DNA from: JBPEXY01 sp052031065 | Lineage (GTDB): Bacteria > Pseudomonadota > Gammaproteobacteria > Immundisolibacterales > Immundisolibacteraceae | DNA: 20,369 bases | Reading direction: 5' to 3' | NCBI GenBank assembly: GCA_052031065.1 | Contig: JBPEXY010000305.1 | Span: 1-20,369 of the forward strand | Part shown: piece after piece, positions 1-9,297 of the stretch | Numbering within the stretch: position 1 is the stretch's first letter | Layout of the letters: each line of letters starts with the position of its first letter | Program-made: the position numbers and the translations under genes | Notes under the pieces: generated by a model | What the model was told of the DNA's origin: nothing | Databases searched by the model: none | Seen by the model: only the letters and a program-made list of their open reading frames with translations

Positions 1-1869
1 GGCGTAACGCCCGGAACCATCCGGCGGTTAGCGTCCGAACTGGCAGAAGCCGCCTTTGAACAGGAGGTGGTACTCGACATTCCCTGGACCGACTGGGCCG
101 GTCGCGAACAGCAGCAGATGATAGGCCGGCCGGTTTCGTTTCACGCCATGCGTGGCATTTCCGCCCACTCCAACGGCTTTCACACCTGCCGCGCGCTACA
201 TCTGCTACAGATGCTGCTGGGAACCATCGACGTTCCCGGCGGATTTCGCTACAAGCCCCCTTTTCCAACAGCGATCCCCCCGCACCAGCTGCCTGCGGGT
301 AAGCCCGCACAGGTGCAACCCAATTCAACCCTGGGTGGCCCACCACTGGGTTTCCCTACTGGCCCGGAAGAGCTGTTGCTGGACGATAACGGCGAGCCGA
401 TGCGCATCGACAAGGCCTACTCCTGGGAGGCACCACTGTCTGCCCACGGGCTGATGCATATGGTGATCACTAACGCCTGGAAAGGCGATCCCTACCCGAT
501 CGACACCCTGTTTATGTTCATGGCCAACATGAGCTGGAATTCCTCGATGAACAGCGCCGGGGTCATGGAGATGCTCACCGACCGCGACAGTGACGGCGAG
601 TACAAGATCCCGTTCATTATCTATTCTGACGCCTTCTTTTCGGAAATGGTCCCCTATGCTGACCTGATCCTGCCCGACACCACCTACCTGGAACGCTGGG
701 ATGCGATCTCATTGCTGGATCGGCCGATCAGCAGTCCAGAAGGACCAACTGACGCCATTCGCCAGCCGATCATCCAACCCGACCGGGATGTGCGTCCGTT
801 TCAGGATGTACTGCTCGATCTGGGCGCCAGGTTAAAATTGCCCGGCATGAGCAATGACGACGGCTCAGCAACCTATCCCGGTGGCTATTCAGAGTACATC
901 GTTAACCATCAGCGCAAGCCCGGCATCGGTACTCTGGCCGGTTGGCGCGGAGCCGCCGGTGACCAACCGGGTAACGGCGACGTCAACCCCAATCAGCTAC
1001 AGGCCTACATCGATAATGACTGCTTCTGGCACGAAGAGATGCCGGAAAAGATGCACTATTTCAAACATTCCAACCGCGACTACCTGCAGTACGCCGCCGA
1101 GCGTGGTTTTATTGGTAGCGCCAATCCTGTAGTGATGCAGATCTACAGCGAACCATTGCAGAAATTTCGCCTCGCCGCGAGAGGCCACGGCGAAGTGGTT
1201 CCGCCTCAACAGCACCGGGAAAGAGTGGAAACCTATTTCGATCCGCTGCCGATCTGGTATCCGCCATTCGAGGAATCCGCCGTTGATGTGGCAGATTTCC
1301 CGCTTCACGCCCTCACCCAGCGACCGATGATCATGTACCACGCCTGGGACTCACAAAACGCCTGGCAACGACAGATCCTCGGCAGCAACAAGCTCTATAT
1401 CAACCGGCAGACAGCCACGGAGCTTGGTATTGCCGACGGCGACTGGATCTGGGTCGAGAGCTACCACGGCAAGATCAAGGGTCAGGCCAAACTCCAGAGC
1501 GGCGTCAATGTCGATACCATCTGGACCTGGAACGCCATCGGCAAACGCTCTGGCGCCTGGAATCTGGATGCCGATGCCGCCGAGTCAAAAAAGGGGTTCC
1601 TGCTCAACCATCTGATTTCAGAACTGCTCCCCGCCAATGAATCCGGCTACCGCTACAGTAACTCGGACCCGGTAACCGGCCAGGCTGCCTGGTATGACCT
1701 GCGGGTGCGAATTCGCAAAGCCGATGCTCACGAAGCGGCTGAGAGTCAGCCCCAGTTTGACACCCTCAAACCACCTGGACAGATGCCGGATCGACCGAAA
1801 ATTCTCCGTTATGGTGAGAAATTCAGAACCCTGCGACAGGGACTGAAAAGCAACAGGGAAGTGGACTGA
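1..1869 (+). CDS. soeA: Sulfite dehydrogenase (quinone), molybdopterin subunit SoeA, 5'-truncated by window edge
   Basis: This frame is open from base 1 with no credible start, so the gene begins before the window; 622 residues are visible. Full family members are roughly 950-1000 residues, so the missing part should hold the N-terminal Fe-S domain and first Mo-cofactor domain. What remains has the DMSO-reductase-family pattern: a central stretch with YADLILPDTTYLERWD (about residues 219-234) and a C-terminal molybdopterin dinucleotide-binding domain, including QNAWQRQILGSNKLYINR and ELGIADGDWIWVES. SoeA is the catalytic subunit that oxidises sulfite to sulfate in the cytoplasm. The assignment rests on overall resemblance to SoeA-like sequences and on the SoeB- and SoeC-like genes that follow. 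Its TGA overlaps the soeB ATG by one base (TGATG), which suggests translational coupling. A related respiratory oxidoreductase, such as a polysulfide or tetrathionate reductase type, cannot be fully excluded. Confidence 0.85.
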   Translation, partial: GVTPGTIRRLASELAEAAFEQEVVLDIPWTDWAGREQQQMIGRPVSFHAMRGISAHSNGFHTCRALHLLQMLLGTIDVPGGFRYKPPFPTAIPPHQLPAGKPAQVQPNSTLGGPPLGFPTGPEELLLDDNGEPMRIDKAYSWEAPLSAHGLMHMVITNAWKGDPYPIDTLFMFMANMSWNSSMNSAGVMEMLTDRDSDGEYKIPFIIYSDAFFSEMVPYADLILPDTTYLERWDAISLLDRPISSPEGPTDAIRQPIIQPDRDVRPFQDVLLDLGARLKLPGMSNDDGSATYPGGYSEYIVNHQRKPGIGTLAGWRGAAGDQPGNGDVNPNQLQAYIDNDCFWHEEMPEKMHYFKHSNRDYLQYAAERGFIGSANPVVMQIYSEPLQKFRLAARGHGEVVPPQQHRERVETYFDPLPIWYPPFEESAVDVADFPLHALTQRPMIMYHAWDSQNAWQRQILGSNKLYINRQTATELGIADGDWIWVESYHGKIKGQAKLQSGVNVDTIWTWNAIGKRSGAWNLDADAAESKKGFLLNHLISELLPANESGYRYSNSDPVTGQAAWYDLRVRIRKADAHEAAESQPQFDTLKPPGQMPDRPKILRYGEKFRTLRQGLKSNREVD

Positions 1870-2624
1870 TGACCTCGTTACCAAAACCTACAACCAACCA
1901 GAAGAAACTGGGTCTGGTCATTGATCTGGACACCTGCGTTGGCTGTCACGCCTGCGCAGTAAACTGCAAGGAGTGGAACAGCGGTGGTCACGCAGCGCCA
2001 TTGACCGACCAGAACCCCTATGGCAAAGAACCAGACGGCGTCTGGTTCAACCGTATCCACAGCTACGAAGTGAGCCAGCCGGAAAAAGGCCCCACCGCCG
2101 GCCAGACCGTCCACTTTCCGCGTTCCTGTCTGCACTGTGAAACACCGGAGTGCGTTACCGTCTGCCCGACCGGAGCCTCTTTCAAACGCGGTGAAGACGG
2201 CATCGTGCTGGTGGATGAAGAAAAATGTATCGGCTGTAAACTCTGCTCCTGGGCCTGCCCCTATGGCGCCAGAGAATACGACCAGGATGCCGGAGTGATG
2301 AAAAAGTGCACCCTCTGCATCGACCGCATCTACAACGAGAATATTCCAGAGGCGCAGCGCCAGCCTGCCTGTGTCACCACCTGCCCGGCAAATGCCCGCC
2401 ATTTTGGCGACCTCGGTGATCCTGACTCGGAAGTCTCCCAGCTGGTGGCAGAACGCGAAGGGTTTGACCTGATGGCGGAGCTGGGCTACCAGCCAACCAA
2501 TAAATACCTGCCGCCACGGCCCAAGACAACCTCGGAAGAGAGTTATCGACCCCTGCCCATTGACGGCAGTCAGACCAATGACAGCCGGTTTTTAAACTGG
2601 GTCGATAAGCTTTTTTCCCGCTGA
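1869..2624 (+). CDS. soeB: Sulfite dehydrogenase iron-sulfur subunit SoeB
   Basis: The 251-residue protein carries electrons between the molybdenum subunit and the membrane anchor. Sixteen cysteines fall into four groups typical of DmsB/PhsB/SoeB-type proteins and should bind four [4Fe-4S] clusters: C23/26/29/33 (CVGCHACAVNC), C87/90/95/99, C120/123/126/130 (CIGCKLCSWAC) and C147/150/168/172. There is no signal peptide, which agrees with a cytoplasm-facing enzyme as in SoeABC and differs from exported DMSO or polysulfide reductases. The insert around residues 34-62 (KEWNSGGHAAPLTDQNPYG and following) resembles SoeB proteins. The ATG overlaps the soeA stop by one base, and soeC starts 39 bases downstream, so the three form an operon. 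Confidence 0.9.
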   Translation: MTSLPKPTTNQKKLGLVIDLDTCVGCHACAVNCKEWNSGGHAAPLTDQNPYGKEPDGVWFNRIHSYEVSQPEKGPTAGQTVHFPRSCLHCETPECVTVCPTGASFKRGEDGIVLVDEEKCIGCKLCSWACPYGAREYDQDAGVMKKCTLCIDRIYNENIPEAQRQPACVTTCPANARHFGDLGDPDSEVSQLVAEREGFDLMAELGYQPTNKYLPPRPKTTSEESYRPLPIDGSQTNDSRFLNWVDKLFSR

Positions 2625-2663
2625 TTGTTCAACCATTAACTACCAGGTCCGGACCGGAAAACC

Positions 2664-3614
2664 ATGCATCCCGCCCTCTCCGTTATTCTGTTTACTACTG
2701 CCTCGGGTACCGGCTACGGCCTGCTGGTACTGCTGATTCTGCTCAACCTGAATGGTCTGTTACCAGCCGGCAAAGGTTTTGGCATCGCCGGTTTTCTGAT
2801 TGGCCTGACGCTGGTTACCGCCGGGCTGCTCGCCTCCACCTTTCACCTGGGCCATCCGGAACGGGCCTGGCGCGCTTTGTCGCAATGGCGCAGTTCCTGG
2901 CTCTCCCGCGAGGGGGTGGCAGCAGTGGCCACCTACCCTTTTGTGCTGCTGTTCGCTACCGGCTGGGTTTTTTACGGCAATACCGGTAGCGGCTGGAGTC
3001 TCGCCGGCTCCATCGCTGCGCTCCTGGCTGGATTGACGGTGGTCTGTACCGGCATGATCTACGCCAGCCTGAAAACCATACCCCAGTGGCACCATCCACT
3101 AACACTGATCAACTATCTGGTTCTCGGCATCGCCGGCGGCGCCGTCTGGCTGGCGCTACTCTGCGAGCTCTTCGGCGTCGGTGGGAACTTACCAGCGCTA
3201 CTGGCGGCGATGATGTTGCCGATGGCCTGGGCGCTTAAATACAGCTACTGGACGGTGATTGACAAGGTGCCCACACCTCACAATCTGGGCAGTGCCACTG
3301 GTCTGGGAGCACTCGGCGATGTCACGCCTCTCGACCCACCGCATACCGAGCGTAACTACGTACAGAAGGAAATGGGTTTCGAAATTGCCCGTAAACATGC
3401 GGAGAAGCTGCGCCGTACCAGCGTCGTCTTCGCTTTCCTGTTGCCAATAGCCCTGCTCGCTGGCGTCGTGCTCACTGGTGGCTGGTTTGCTACCCTGCTG
3501 GCACTGCTGGCGACCGCGTCGGTCAGTGCCGGACTGTTGACCGAGCGTTGGCTCTTTTTTGCTGAAGCGACCCACGTATCCATGCTCTATTACCGGGGCG
3601 ATCAGCCGGTTTAA
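2664..3614 (+). CDS. soeC: Sulfite dehydrogenase membrane anchor SoeC (DmsC/NrfD-like)
   Basis: The 316-residue hydrophobic protein has about eight predicted membrane helices, near residues 5-27, 38-60, 84-105, 109-136, 146-171, 175-199 and two between 254 and 290. The opening HPALSVILFTTASGTGYGLL and the loop FHLGHPERAWRALSQWRSSW are characteristic of the DmsC family as found in SoeC. It should anchor SoeAB to the inner membrane and pass electrons to quinone. The ATG lies 39 bases after soeB; no strong Shine-Dalgarno is visible, only GGA-rich sequence around 2651-2658. It ends the recognisable soe operon, and 191 bases separate it from the next gene. Confidence 0.88.
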   Translation: MHPALSVILFTTASGTGYGLLVLLILLNLNGLLPAGKGFGIAGFLIGLTLVTAGLLASTFHLGHPERAWRALSQWRSSWLSREGVAAVATYPFVLLFATGWVFYGNTGSGWSLAGSIAALLAGLTVVCTGMIYASLKTIPQWHHPLTLINYLVLGIAGGAVWLALLCELFGVGGNLPALLAAMMLPMAWALKYSYWTVIDKVPTPHNLGSATGLGALGDVTPLDPPHTERNYVQKEMGFEIARKHAEKLRRTSVVFAFLLPIALLAGVVLTGGWFATLLALLATASVSAGLLTERWLFFAEATHVSMLYYRGDQPV

Positions 3615-3794
3615 GCCATCAAAGACTGGTTTGGCAACCGGGCATCGACGCGAACGGTTTGTTGGCCACTCAGGACCGCAGGCATTACCGTCAACAGCCA
3701 GCAGAGCCTCCGGTTTAACTACAATCCTGAGCTTGCGCATGGGAAATCGCCGCGCGGTTGGTTAGTATTGCCGGCGACTTTAATTCTGTGTTGC

Positions 3795-3800
3795 GGGAGA
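3795..3800 (+). promoter_or_regulatory. Ribosome binding site for the GMC oxidoreductase gene
   Basis: GGGAGA lies five bases before the ATG at 3806. It selects this start over an in-frame TTG at 3758, because translation from 3806 begins directly with the FAD-binding strand. Confidence 0.75.
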
Positions 3801-3805
3801 ACTTG

Positions 3806-5428
3806 ATGAATTACGACTTCATTGTCATCGGCGGCGGATCAGCCGGCTGCGTGCTGGCTAACCGTTTGACCGAGAGCGGTAAACATTCAGTACTGCTGCT
3901 CGAAGCCGGAAGGGATGACAACAGTTTTATTGTCAAAATGCCCAAAGGGTTCGGCAAACTGCTGTTTGATAAACACCATGTGCGCCGCTTCAACACCGAA
4001 CCGGAGCCAGGCAACGGCAACAAGGGTGAATCATGGCCTCGTGGCCGCATGATGGGCGGCTCCAGCACCGTAAACGGAATGTTTTATACCCGCGGCCAGG
4101 CACAGGACTTCGACGACTGGGAGGCTCTGGGCAACTCTGGCTGGGGCTGGAAGGATATCGCTCCCTGCTTCAAGGCGATGGAAGATCATGAACTAGGCGC
4201 AGATGAAGTACGCGGTGCCGGCGGACCATTGCGGATCAGCAACCACCCCAACCCCCATCCGGTCTGTGATGCCGCCATTGAGGCCGGCAGCCGACTCGGC
4301 CTGGAGGTTCGGGACGATCTGAATCGTCCCGAACAGGAAGGTATCGGCTATGTGCAGTTCACCATCCGCGACGGCCGCCGGGAAGACGCTGCCAGCGCCT
4401 TCGTGCGTCCAATTATGCAGCGCCCCAACCTGACTGTGGTTACCGGTTTTCTGGCTGAAAAAGTGATCATTGAAGACGGCCGCGCAGTAGGCGTGACAGG
4501 CAACCGGGGTGGAGAGTCAGTAACCTACCGTTCCAATAAGGAAGTGATACTGGCTGCCGGTACGATTCAATCACCGCAACTACTGCAACTTTCAGGCATC
4601 GGTGATACCGAACATTTGACCGGCCTTGGCATCGAGGTGGTCAAGGAGCTTCCCGGTGTTGGCCAGAACCTGCGCGAGCATCGCATGGCGATGGTGCAGT
4701 TTCGTATCAACAAACCGATCAGTCTCAACCGCGAGTTTGGCGGGCTCGGACTGGTCAAGAACATTCTTCAGTACATGATTAGCCGCAAGGGATTGATGGC
4801 CACCGGTTCCCATGATGTGGTCGCCTTTGTGCGCAGCGAGCAGCATCTGACCCGTCCCGACATTGAGCTGGTGGTGGCGCCCTTCTCGCTCAAACAGACC
4901 GGCATGTCGATGGAACCACAGGAGGGCAACGTCGAGTTTGAGGAGCAGCACGGTATGCAGATCTTTGGCTATCAGCTGCGCCCTGAGAGCCAGGGTAGCG
5001 TGATGATCAGCTCCGCCGACCCAGCCGCCGACCCGGTGATCAAATCCGGCTATTTCAGCCATGAGACCGATCGCAAAATGAGTTTTCAGGTGCTGAAGAA
5101 GATTCGCGAACTTGCAGCCCAACCGCCGCTCGTCGACCTGATTATCGAGGAGACCAGCCCCGGGCACGAAGTCAGTTCAGCGGACGCAATTCTGAAATTT
5201 CACAGCGAGTCGGGTGGCCCTGTCGCCCACCCCGCTGGCACCTGCAAAATGGGTAACGACGAGATGGCTGTAGTCGATAACCGGCTCAAGGTTCACGGTG
5301 TTGACGGCCTGCGGGTCATCGACTGTTCGATTATGCCGACGCTGGTTTCCGCCCATACTAATGCAGCCACCATGGCGCTGGCGTGGCGCGGAGCGCAATT
5401 GATCGAAGAGGATTGGCGCGGGGCGTGA
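3806..5428 (+). CDS. GMC-family FAD-dependent oxidoreductase (choline/alcohol dehydrogenase-like)
   Basis: The protein has 540 residues from the ATG at 3806, a normal length for bacterial GMC enzymes. The N-terminus carries the FAD-binding Rossmann motif IVIGGGSAGCVLANRL and the acidic LLLEAG. The first GMC signature is near residues 76-95 (PRGRMMGGSSTVNGMFYTRG) and the second lies in LAAGTIQSPQLLQLSGIG. The C-terminal catalytic pair is visible as H475 in HPAGTCKMG and N519 in HTNAATMALAWRG. The family oxidises primary alcohols such as choline or aliphatic and polyethylene-glycol alcohols; the sequence does not reveal the substrate here. It has no signal peptide, so it should be cytoplasmic or loosely membrane-associated. 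It lies 191 bases after soeC and 22 bases before nnrS on the same strand. I see no sign that it is part of the sulfite enzyme. Family assignment is secure, substrate unknown. Confidence 0.9.
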   Translation: MNYDFIVIGGGSAGCVLANRLTESGKHSVLLLEAGRDDNSFIVKMPKGFGKLLFDKHHVRRFNTEPEPGNGNKGESWPRGRMMGGSSTVNGMFYTRGQAQDFDDWEALGNSGWGWKDIAPCFKAMEDHELGADEVRGAGGPLRISNHPNPHPVCDAAIEAGSRLGLEVRDDLNRPEQEGIGYVQFTIRDGRREDAASAFVRPIMQRPNLTVVTGFLAEKVIIEDGRAVGVTGNRGGESVTYRSNKEVILAAGTIQSPQLLQLSGIGDTEHLTGLGIEVVKELPGVGQNLREHRMAMVQFRINKPISLNREFGGLGLVKNILQYMISRKGLMATGSHDVVAFVRSEQHLTRPDIELVVAPFSLKQTGMSMEPQEGNVEFEEQHGMQIFGYQLRPESQGSVMISSADPAADPVIKSGYFSHETDRKMSFQVLKKIRELAAQPPLVDLIIEETSPGHEVSSADAILKFHSESGGPVAHPAGTCKMGNDEMAVVDNRLKVHGVDGLRVIDCSIMPTLVSAHTNAATMALAWRGAQLIEEDWRGA

Positions 5429-5450
5429 TTACGGATCGGCGATAAGTGTG

Positions 5451-6626
5451 ATGTCATTGCCACTGTTTAACCTCGGTTTCAGACCCTTTTTCCTCGTCGC
5501 CGCGCTCTTCAGCGCACTGGTAATGGCGCTGTGGGTGCCAGTCTACTCTGGCCACACGACCTTGCCACTGGAGCTGCCAGTCATGTTCTGGCATGGTCAT
5601 GAAATGGTTTTTGGCTATGCCCCTGCTGTGCTTGCCGGTTTCCTGCTCACGGCGGTACGCAACTGGACCGGTCGGCAGACCCTGTCCGGCCTGCCCCTGG
5701 CACTACTCGCTGGCTGTTGGCTAATCGCAAGATGCGCGTTTTCCACTGGCCAGCTGCTGCTAGCGATGGCAGCAGATATGCTTTTTGCCATGGTTCTGCT
5801 GGCCAGTATACTGCCGCAACTGATCTCTACCCGGCAACACCGGCAGTGGGGGCTGATGCTGCTCCTGTGCGCTCTGCTCGCTTCCAATTTGCTGTTTTAC
5901 CTCGCTATCACACCTCAATTTTCTCTGTTGAATATTGGCTCTTTACGGCCAGCCCTGTTCACCGGGCTCTATCTGCTAACTGCAATCGTGATACTGATGA
6001 TCGGCAGGTTACTACCCGCCTTCACCAGCATGGCCACCGACAAGCAGGTACAACTACCCACCGCGTCCCTACTCGACACACCGCGAATAATACTGATGCT
6101 GCTCTTTATCCTGTTGGCACCAGGGTGGGTTGCTGCTCCCCACGCCGCTAATGCCGCAGCGTTGGTGGCGCTGATACTGGCACTGCTTCACGGCCTCCGT
6201 CTCTGGCAGTGGCGTCACCGTGAAATTGCAGTCCGGCCCCTGCTCTGGGTGATCTATCTTGCCTATCTCTTCTTCACCGTTGGTTTTGCCGCCCATGCGC
6301 TGCAAGCCTTTGGCCTGGCCACAACAGTTGCCACCCACGCGTTTGCAGTCGGTGGTGTAGGTCTGGCCACTATTGGCCTGATGGCACGGGTCGCCCTTGG
6401 CCATACCGGCCGAGATGTCTACGATCCACCCAAATCGGTGTTGCTGATAATTTTGTTGCTGCTACTGAGCGCTGCGACCAGGCTCGCGGCACCACTGCTG
6501 CCCGCCAGTTTTTATCTATCTGCTGTGACAACGGCACAACTGGCGTGGATACTCTCTTTCGCTCTCTTCCTCGCGGTCTATACACCGATGCTGAGCACCC
6601 CCCGTCCAGACGGCAAACCGGGATAA
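5451..6626 (+). CDS. nnrS: NnrS family membrane protein (nitric-oxide/nitrogen-oxide response)
   Basis: This is a very hydrophobic protein of 391 residues with about 12 predicted helices. Family hallmarks are FNLGFRPFFL at the start, FWHGHEMVFGYAPAVLAGF in the first third and LLTAVRNWTG directly after. The conserved histidines in WHGHEM fit the haem and copper binding reported for NnrS. NnrS proteins are induced by nitrogen oxides and protect against NO-derived damage to iron and thiol metabolism. A second conserved block near the C-terminus (THAFAVGGVGLATIGLMARV, followed by LGHTGR) also matches. The start may be ATG at 5451 or the adjacent in-frame GTG at 5448; the Shine-Dalgarno is poor in both cases. 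No nitric-oxide reductase or NO-sensing regulator is visible nearby. Confidence 0.9.
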   Translation: MSLPLFNLGFRPFFLVAALFSALVMALWVPVYSGHTTLPLELPVMFWHGHEMVFGYAPAVLAGFLLTAVRNWTGRQTLSGLPLALLAGCWLIARCAFSTGQLLLAMAADMLFAMVLLASILPQLISTRQHRQWGLMLLLCALLASNLLFYLAITPQFSLLNIGSLRPALFTGLYLLTAIVILMIGRLLPAFTSMATDKQVQLPTASLLDTPRIILMLLFILLAPGWVAAPHAANAAALVALILALLHGLRLWQWRHREIAVRPLLWVIYLAYLFFTVGFAAHALQAFGLATTVATHAFAVGGVGLATIGLMARVALGHTGRDVYDPPKSVLLIILLLLLSAATRLAAPLLPASFYLSAVTTAQLAWILSFALFLAVYTPMLSTPRPDGKPG

Positions 6627-6738
6627 ACGAAAGCCGCTGCACTGTGTTACCGACGCCTAAAAAACCACGGCGAATTTCCCATGCAACAGGCGCCGCACGC
6701 TAAAATTACCGTTTCTGTGTCGCCACCCTTCTGACTCT

Positions 6739-6742
6739 GGAG
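6739..6742 (+). promoter_or_regulatory. Ribosome binding site supporting a TTG start for argS
   Basis: GGAG sits five bases upstream of TTG 6748. Translation from that TTG gives the (M)KDRIAELLADA beginning expected of ArgS, so the rare start is credible. Confidence 0.7.
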
Positions 6743-6747
6743 CTTCC

Positions 6748-8526
6748 TTGAAAGACCGAATCGCCGAGCTGCTTGCCGATGCAACCGAAACTCTCTGCCA
6801 GCAGGGGAGTCTGCCTGAACCGGTCAGTGCTGATTCGATTGTCATTGAACGCAGCCGGAGCAGCGACCATGGTGATTTTGCTTCCAATCTGGCACTGGCG
6901 CTGGCGAAAAACGCCCGCTGCAAACCCAGAGAGCTTGCCGAGCAGATCACCGCACTGCTTGCCGAATCAGTGGCCAATGACGCTTCGATCACCAAAGTAG
7001 AAATCGCCGGCCCCGGATTTATCAATTTTTTTATTGATCCGGGCAGCATCAACCGCGTCATTTCCGAGATTATCACCGCAGGTGATGACTACGGCCACAG
7101 CACGGTAGGTAACCATAAGAGCGTTTTGCTGGAATATGTCTCGGCTAACCCCACTGGACCGCTGCACGTCGGTCACGGCCGGGGAGCCGCCTACGGATCA
7201 GCGCTGGCGGCGCTACTGAAATTCAGCGGCTACAAGGTTGAGCAGGAGTATTACGTCAACGATGCTGGCCGACAGATGGATATCCTCGCCACCAGCATCT
7301 GGATTCGTTATCTGCAGGCTGAAACTCCGGAGCTGCCGTTCCCCAACGCGGGTTACCAGGGCACCTATATTGGTGAACTTGCCGATCAGCTGCGTGCCAG
7401 GCATGGCCACCTTTTTCAACACGGTGTCGATGCCGTTACCGCTGACCTGCCGGCGGACAGCCCCGACAGCGATCCGGGAGACAACGCCCGTGAAGCCCAT
7501 ATCAACGGGCTGATTGGACGAGCCAAAACCCTGCTGCAGGAGAACTACGCCACCGTTCATCGGCTCGGTAACGATGCCATCGTTGCAGACATCCGCGACG
7601 ATCTGCGCGAATTTGGTGTGGTTTACGACCACTGGTTTGAGGAGAGCAGTCTGGTTGACAGCGGCGCGGTAGAAAGTGCCGTGGATCGGCTCAGGGAAGC
7701 AGGTCATCTCTATCAGCGCGACGGTGCCTGGTGGTTCCGTTCCACCGAATTTGGTGACCAGAAAGACCGCGTGGTTATCCGAGACAATGGTGAACCGACC
7801 TATTTCGCCACCGACATCGCCTACCACCTGCAAAAGCTTGAGCGGGGATTTGATCAGCTCACCGACATCTGGGGTGCAGACCACCACGGCTATGTACCGC
7901 GGGTCAGGGCTTCTATCAGTGCGCTTGGTGGTGACCCCAACCGGCTGGAGGTGCTGTTGGTTCAGTTTGCGGTGCTCTATCGGGGCAGCGAGAAACTGGC
8001 AATGTCGACTCGCAGCGGGCAGTTTGTCACCCTGCGGGAACTACGCGAAGAGGTGGGTAACGACGCCACGCGGTTTTTTTACCTGATGCACAAACCGGAT
8101 CAGCACATGGACTTTGATCTGGAACTGGCGAAATCAAGCAGCAACGAAAACCCGGTCTATTACGTCCAATACGCTCATGCAAGGATCTGCAGTGTATTTC
8201 GACAGTTACAGGAATCGGGCCGCCAACTAAGTGATGAATCAGCTGATTTTTCGCTGCTGAGCGAACCGCAGGAACAGGCGATAATCGCAGTATTAAACCG
8301 GTTCTCCGAAACCATTGAAGCAGCCGCGCTAAAGCACGAACCACATGCCATTACTTATTATCTGCGCGAACTGGCAACCGCACTGCACAGTTACTACAAC
8401 GCCCACCCGTTTCTGGTCGATGATGGTCAACTTTGCAACAGCCGCTTACAGCTTATTCAGGCGGTGAAAATCGTATTGGCCAACGGCCTCAGGCTCCTGG
8501 GTGTCAGCGCACCAGAAAGAATGTAA
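6748..8526 (+). CDS. argS: Arginyl-tRNA synthetase
   Basis: The 592-residue class I aminoacyl-tRNA synthetase charges tRNA-Arg with arginine in the cytoplasm. The N-terminal Arg-tRNA synthetase additional domain covers about the first 110 residues. The HIGH motif reads HVGH at residues 140-143, within ANPTGPLHVGHGRGAAYG. The KMSKS loop is replaced by MSTRSG starting at M419, a common form in ArgS. The C-terminal DALR anticodon-binding domain fills roughly the last 120 residues (VQYAHARICSVFRQL onward). The start is TTG at 6748 with a good GGAG. It lies 121 bases after nnrS and 30 bases before the SPOR-domain gene, an argS - SPOR order common in gammaproteobacteria. Confidence 0.97.
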   Translation: MKDRIAELLADATETLCQQGSLPEPVSADSIVIERSRSSDHGDFASNLALALAKNARCKPRELAEQITALLAESVANDASITKVEIAGPGFINFFIDPGSINRVISEIITAGDDYGHSTVGNHKSVLLEYVSANPTGPLHVGHGRGAAYGSALAALLKFSGYKVEQEYYVNDAGRQMDILATSIWIRYLQAETPELPFPNAGYQGTYIGELADQLRARHGHLFQHGVDAVTADLPADSPDSDPGDNAREAHINGLIGRAKTLLQENYATVHRLGNDAIVADIRDDLREFGVVYDHWFEESSLVDSGAVESAVDRLREAGHLYQRDGAWWFRSTEFGDQKDRVVIRDNGEPTYFATDIAYHLQKLERGFDQLTDIWGADHHGYVPRVRASISALGGDPNRLEVLLVQFAVLYRGSEKLAMSTRSGQFVTLRELREEVGNDATRFFYLMHKPDQHMDFDLELAKSSSNENPVYYVQYAHARICSVFRQLQESGRQLSDESADFSLLSEPQEQAIIAVLNRFSETIEAAALKHEPHAITYYLRELATALHSYYNAHPFLVDDGQLCNSRLQLIQAVKIVLANGLRLLGVSAPERM

Positions 8527-8556
8527 CCCTGCTCGGGAACCTGGCAGACCATCTTC

Positions 8557-9138
8557 GTGAAAGACTATAAACAGAAACCGGCGGATCGCAACCGGTCGAA
8601 AAACCGTAAAACGAAGGCAAACAGTGAGCGTCGCGGTGGGCGCATTTATCTCGCCGGTGTAATCACTGGCGTTGCATTGACGTTGCTGTTCAACCACCGG
8701 GATGATTTGCTCATCCAGATCCAGGGACAGGACGAATCGGAAATAGCACACCAAGGCACAGAAAAGAGGGGTGAGGATGGCCACACTGATCCAACCGAAG
8801 AGGAATTAAAATTCGAGTTCTATACTCGATTGCCAGCGATGGAAGTTCCGGTAGACTCCGGCCAGGAAGAACAACGAGACGTTGCAGACCACCCAGACCA
8901 CCTCTACGTGCTGCAGGTCGGTTCATTCAACCAGCGCAGCGATGCTGAGCGGCTCAAAGCAGAGCTGGCACTACTCGGCGAAGTGGCTCACATTGAGAAC
9001 GTAACGGTCAATGAACGCTCCATGCACCGTGTTCGGCTCGGCCCCTACAGGAGCGCCAGGAAACTCAGTGCGGTTAAAAACCGCCTCTCCGCCCTTGATG
9101 TTCCAACCATGGCGCTGAAACTGCGTAAAGAAGAGTAA
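8557..9138 (+). CDS. SPOR-domain membrane protein (FtsN-like architecture)
   Basis: The 193-residue protein has a very basic cytoplasmic N-terminus (about residues 1-28, rich in K, R and N) and a single helix near residues 29-47 (RIYLAGVITGVALTLLF). A charged linker follows, then a C-terminal SPOR domain from about residue 113 (LYVLQVGSFNQRSDAERLKA ... HRVRLGPYRS). SPOR domains bind denuded glycan strands of septal peptidoglycan, so it probably acts in the periplasm at the division site, like FtsN. The start is GTG at 8557; an in-frame stop at 8524 leaves no other good choice, and the Shine-Dalgarno is weak. Its position just after argS is typical. It is shorter than E. coli FtsN, and whether it is the true functional FtsN is not decided by sequence alone. 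Confidence 0.88.
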   Translation: MKDYKQKPADRNRSKNRKTKANSERRGGRIYLAGVITGVALTLLFNHRDDLLIQIQGQDESEIAHQGTEKRGEDGHTDPTEEELKFEFYTRLPAMEVPVDSGQEEQRDVADHPDHLYVLQVGSFNQRSDAERLKAELALLGEVAHIENVTVNERSMHRVRLGPYRSARKLSAVKNRLSALDVPTMALKLRKEE

Positions 9139-9297
9139 TTTCCTTTTGCAGAACCGCGGACTGCCTATTCGTAGAGTGCTGAACTACAGAACTTCCGAAA
9201 CTTTTTCCCGCCACACCATCAATTCCAACTCGTTTTGACGAGACAGGTTGCCTGCAATGCGCTACTTTAAATTGCAGTTCATCAACAGGGCAGCAAA

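Noticed and set aside
1878..2402. Long open frame (174 codons) antisense to soeB
   Set aside because: It mirrors the codon pattern of the strongly supported soeB gene, has low-complexity G/A/V-rich composition and no recognisable motif.
2646..2655. Perfect 10-base palindrome GGTCCGGACC just before soeC
   Set aside because: With no loop it cannot form a useful hairpin, and a single 10-base palindrome is not enough to call an operator.
3615..3805. Possible promoter or small gene between soeC and the GMC oxidoreductase
   Set aside because: Apparent -35/-10 pairs have wrong spacing, and the open frame there overlaps soeC and has no family resemblance or ribosome site.
4592..5167. 191-codon open frame antisense to the GMC oxidoreductase
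   Set aside because: Shadow of a well-supported gene; no motif, no ribosome site and no neighbour on that strand.
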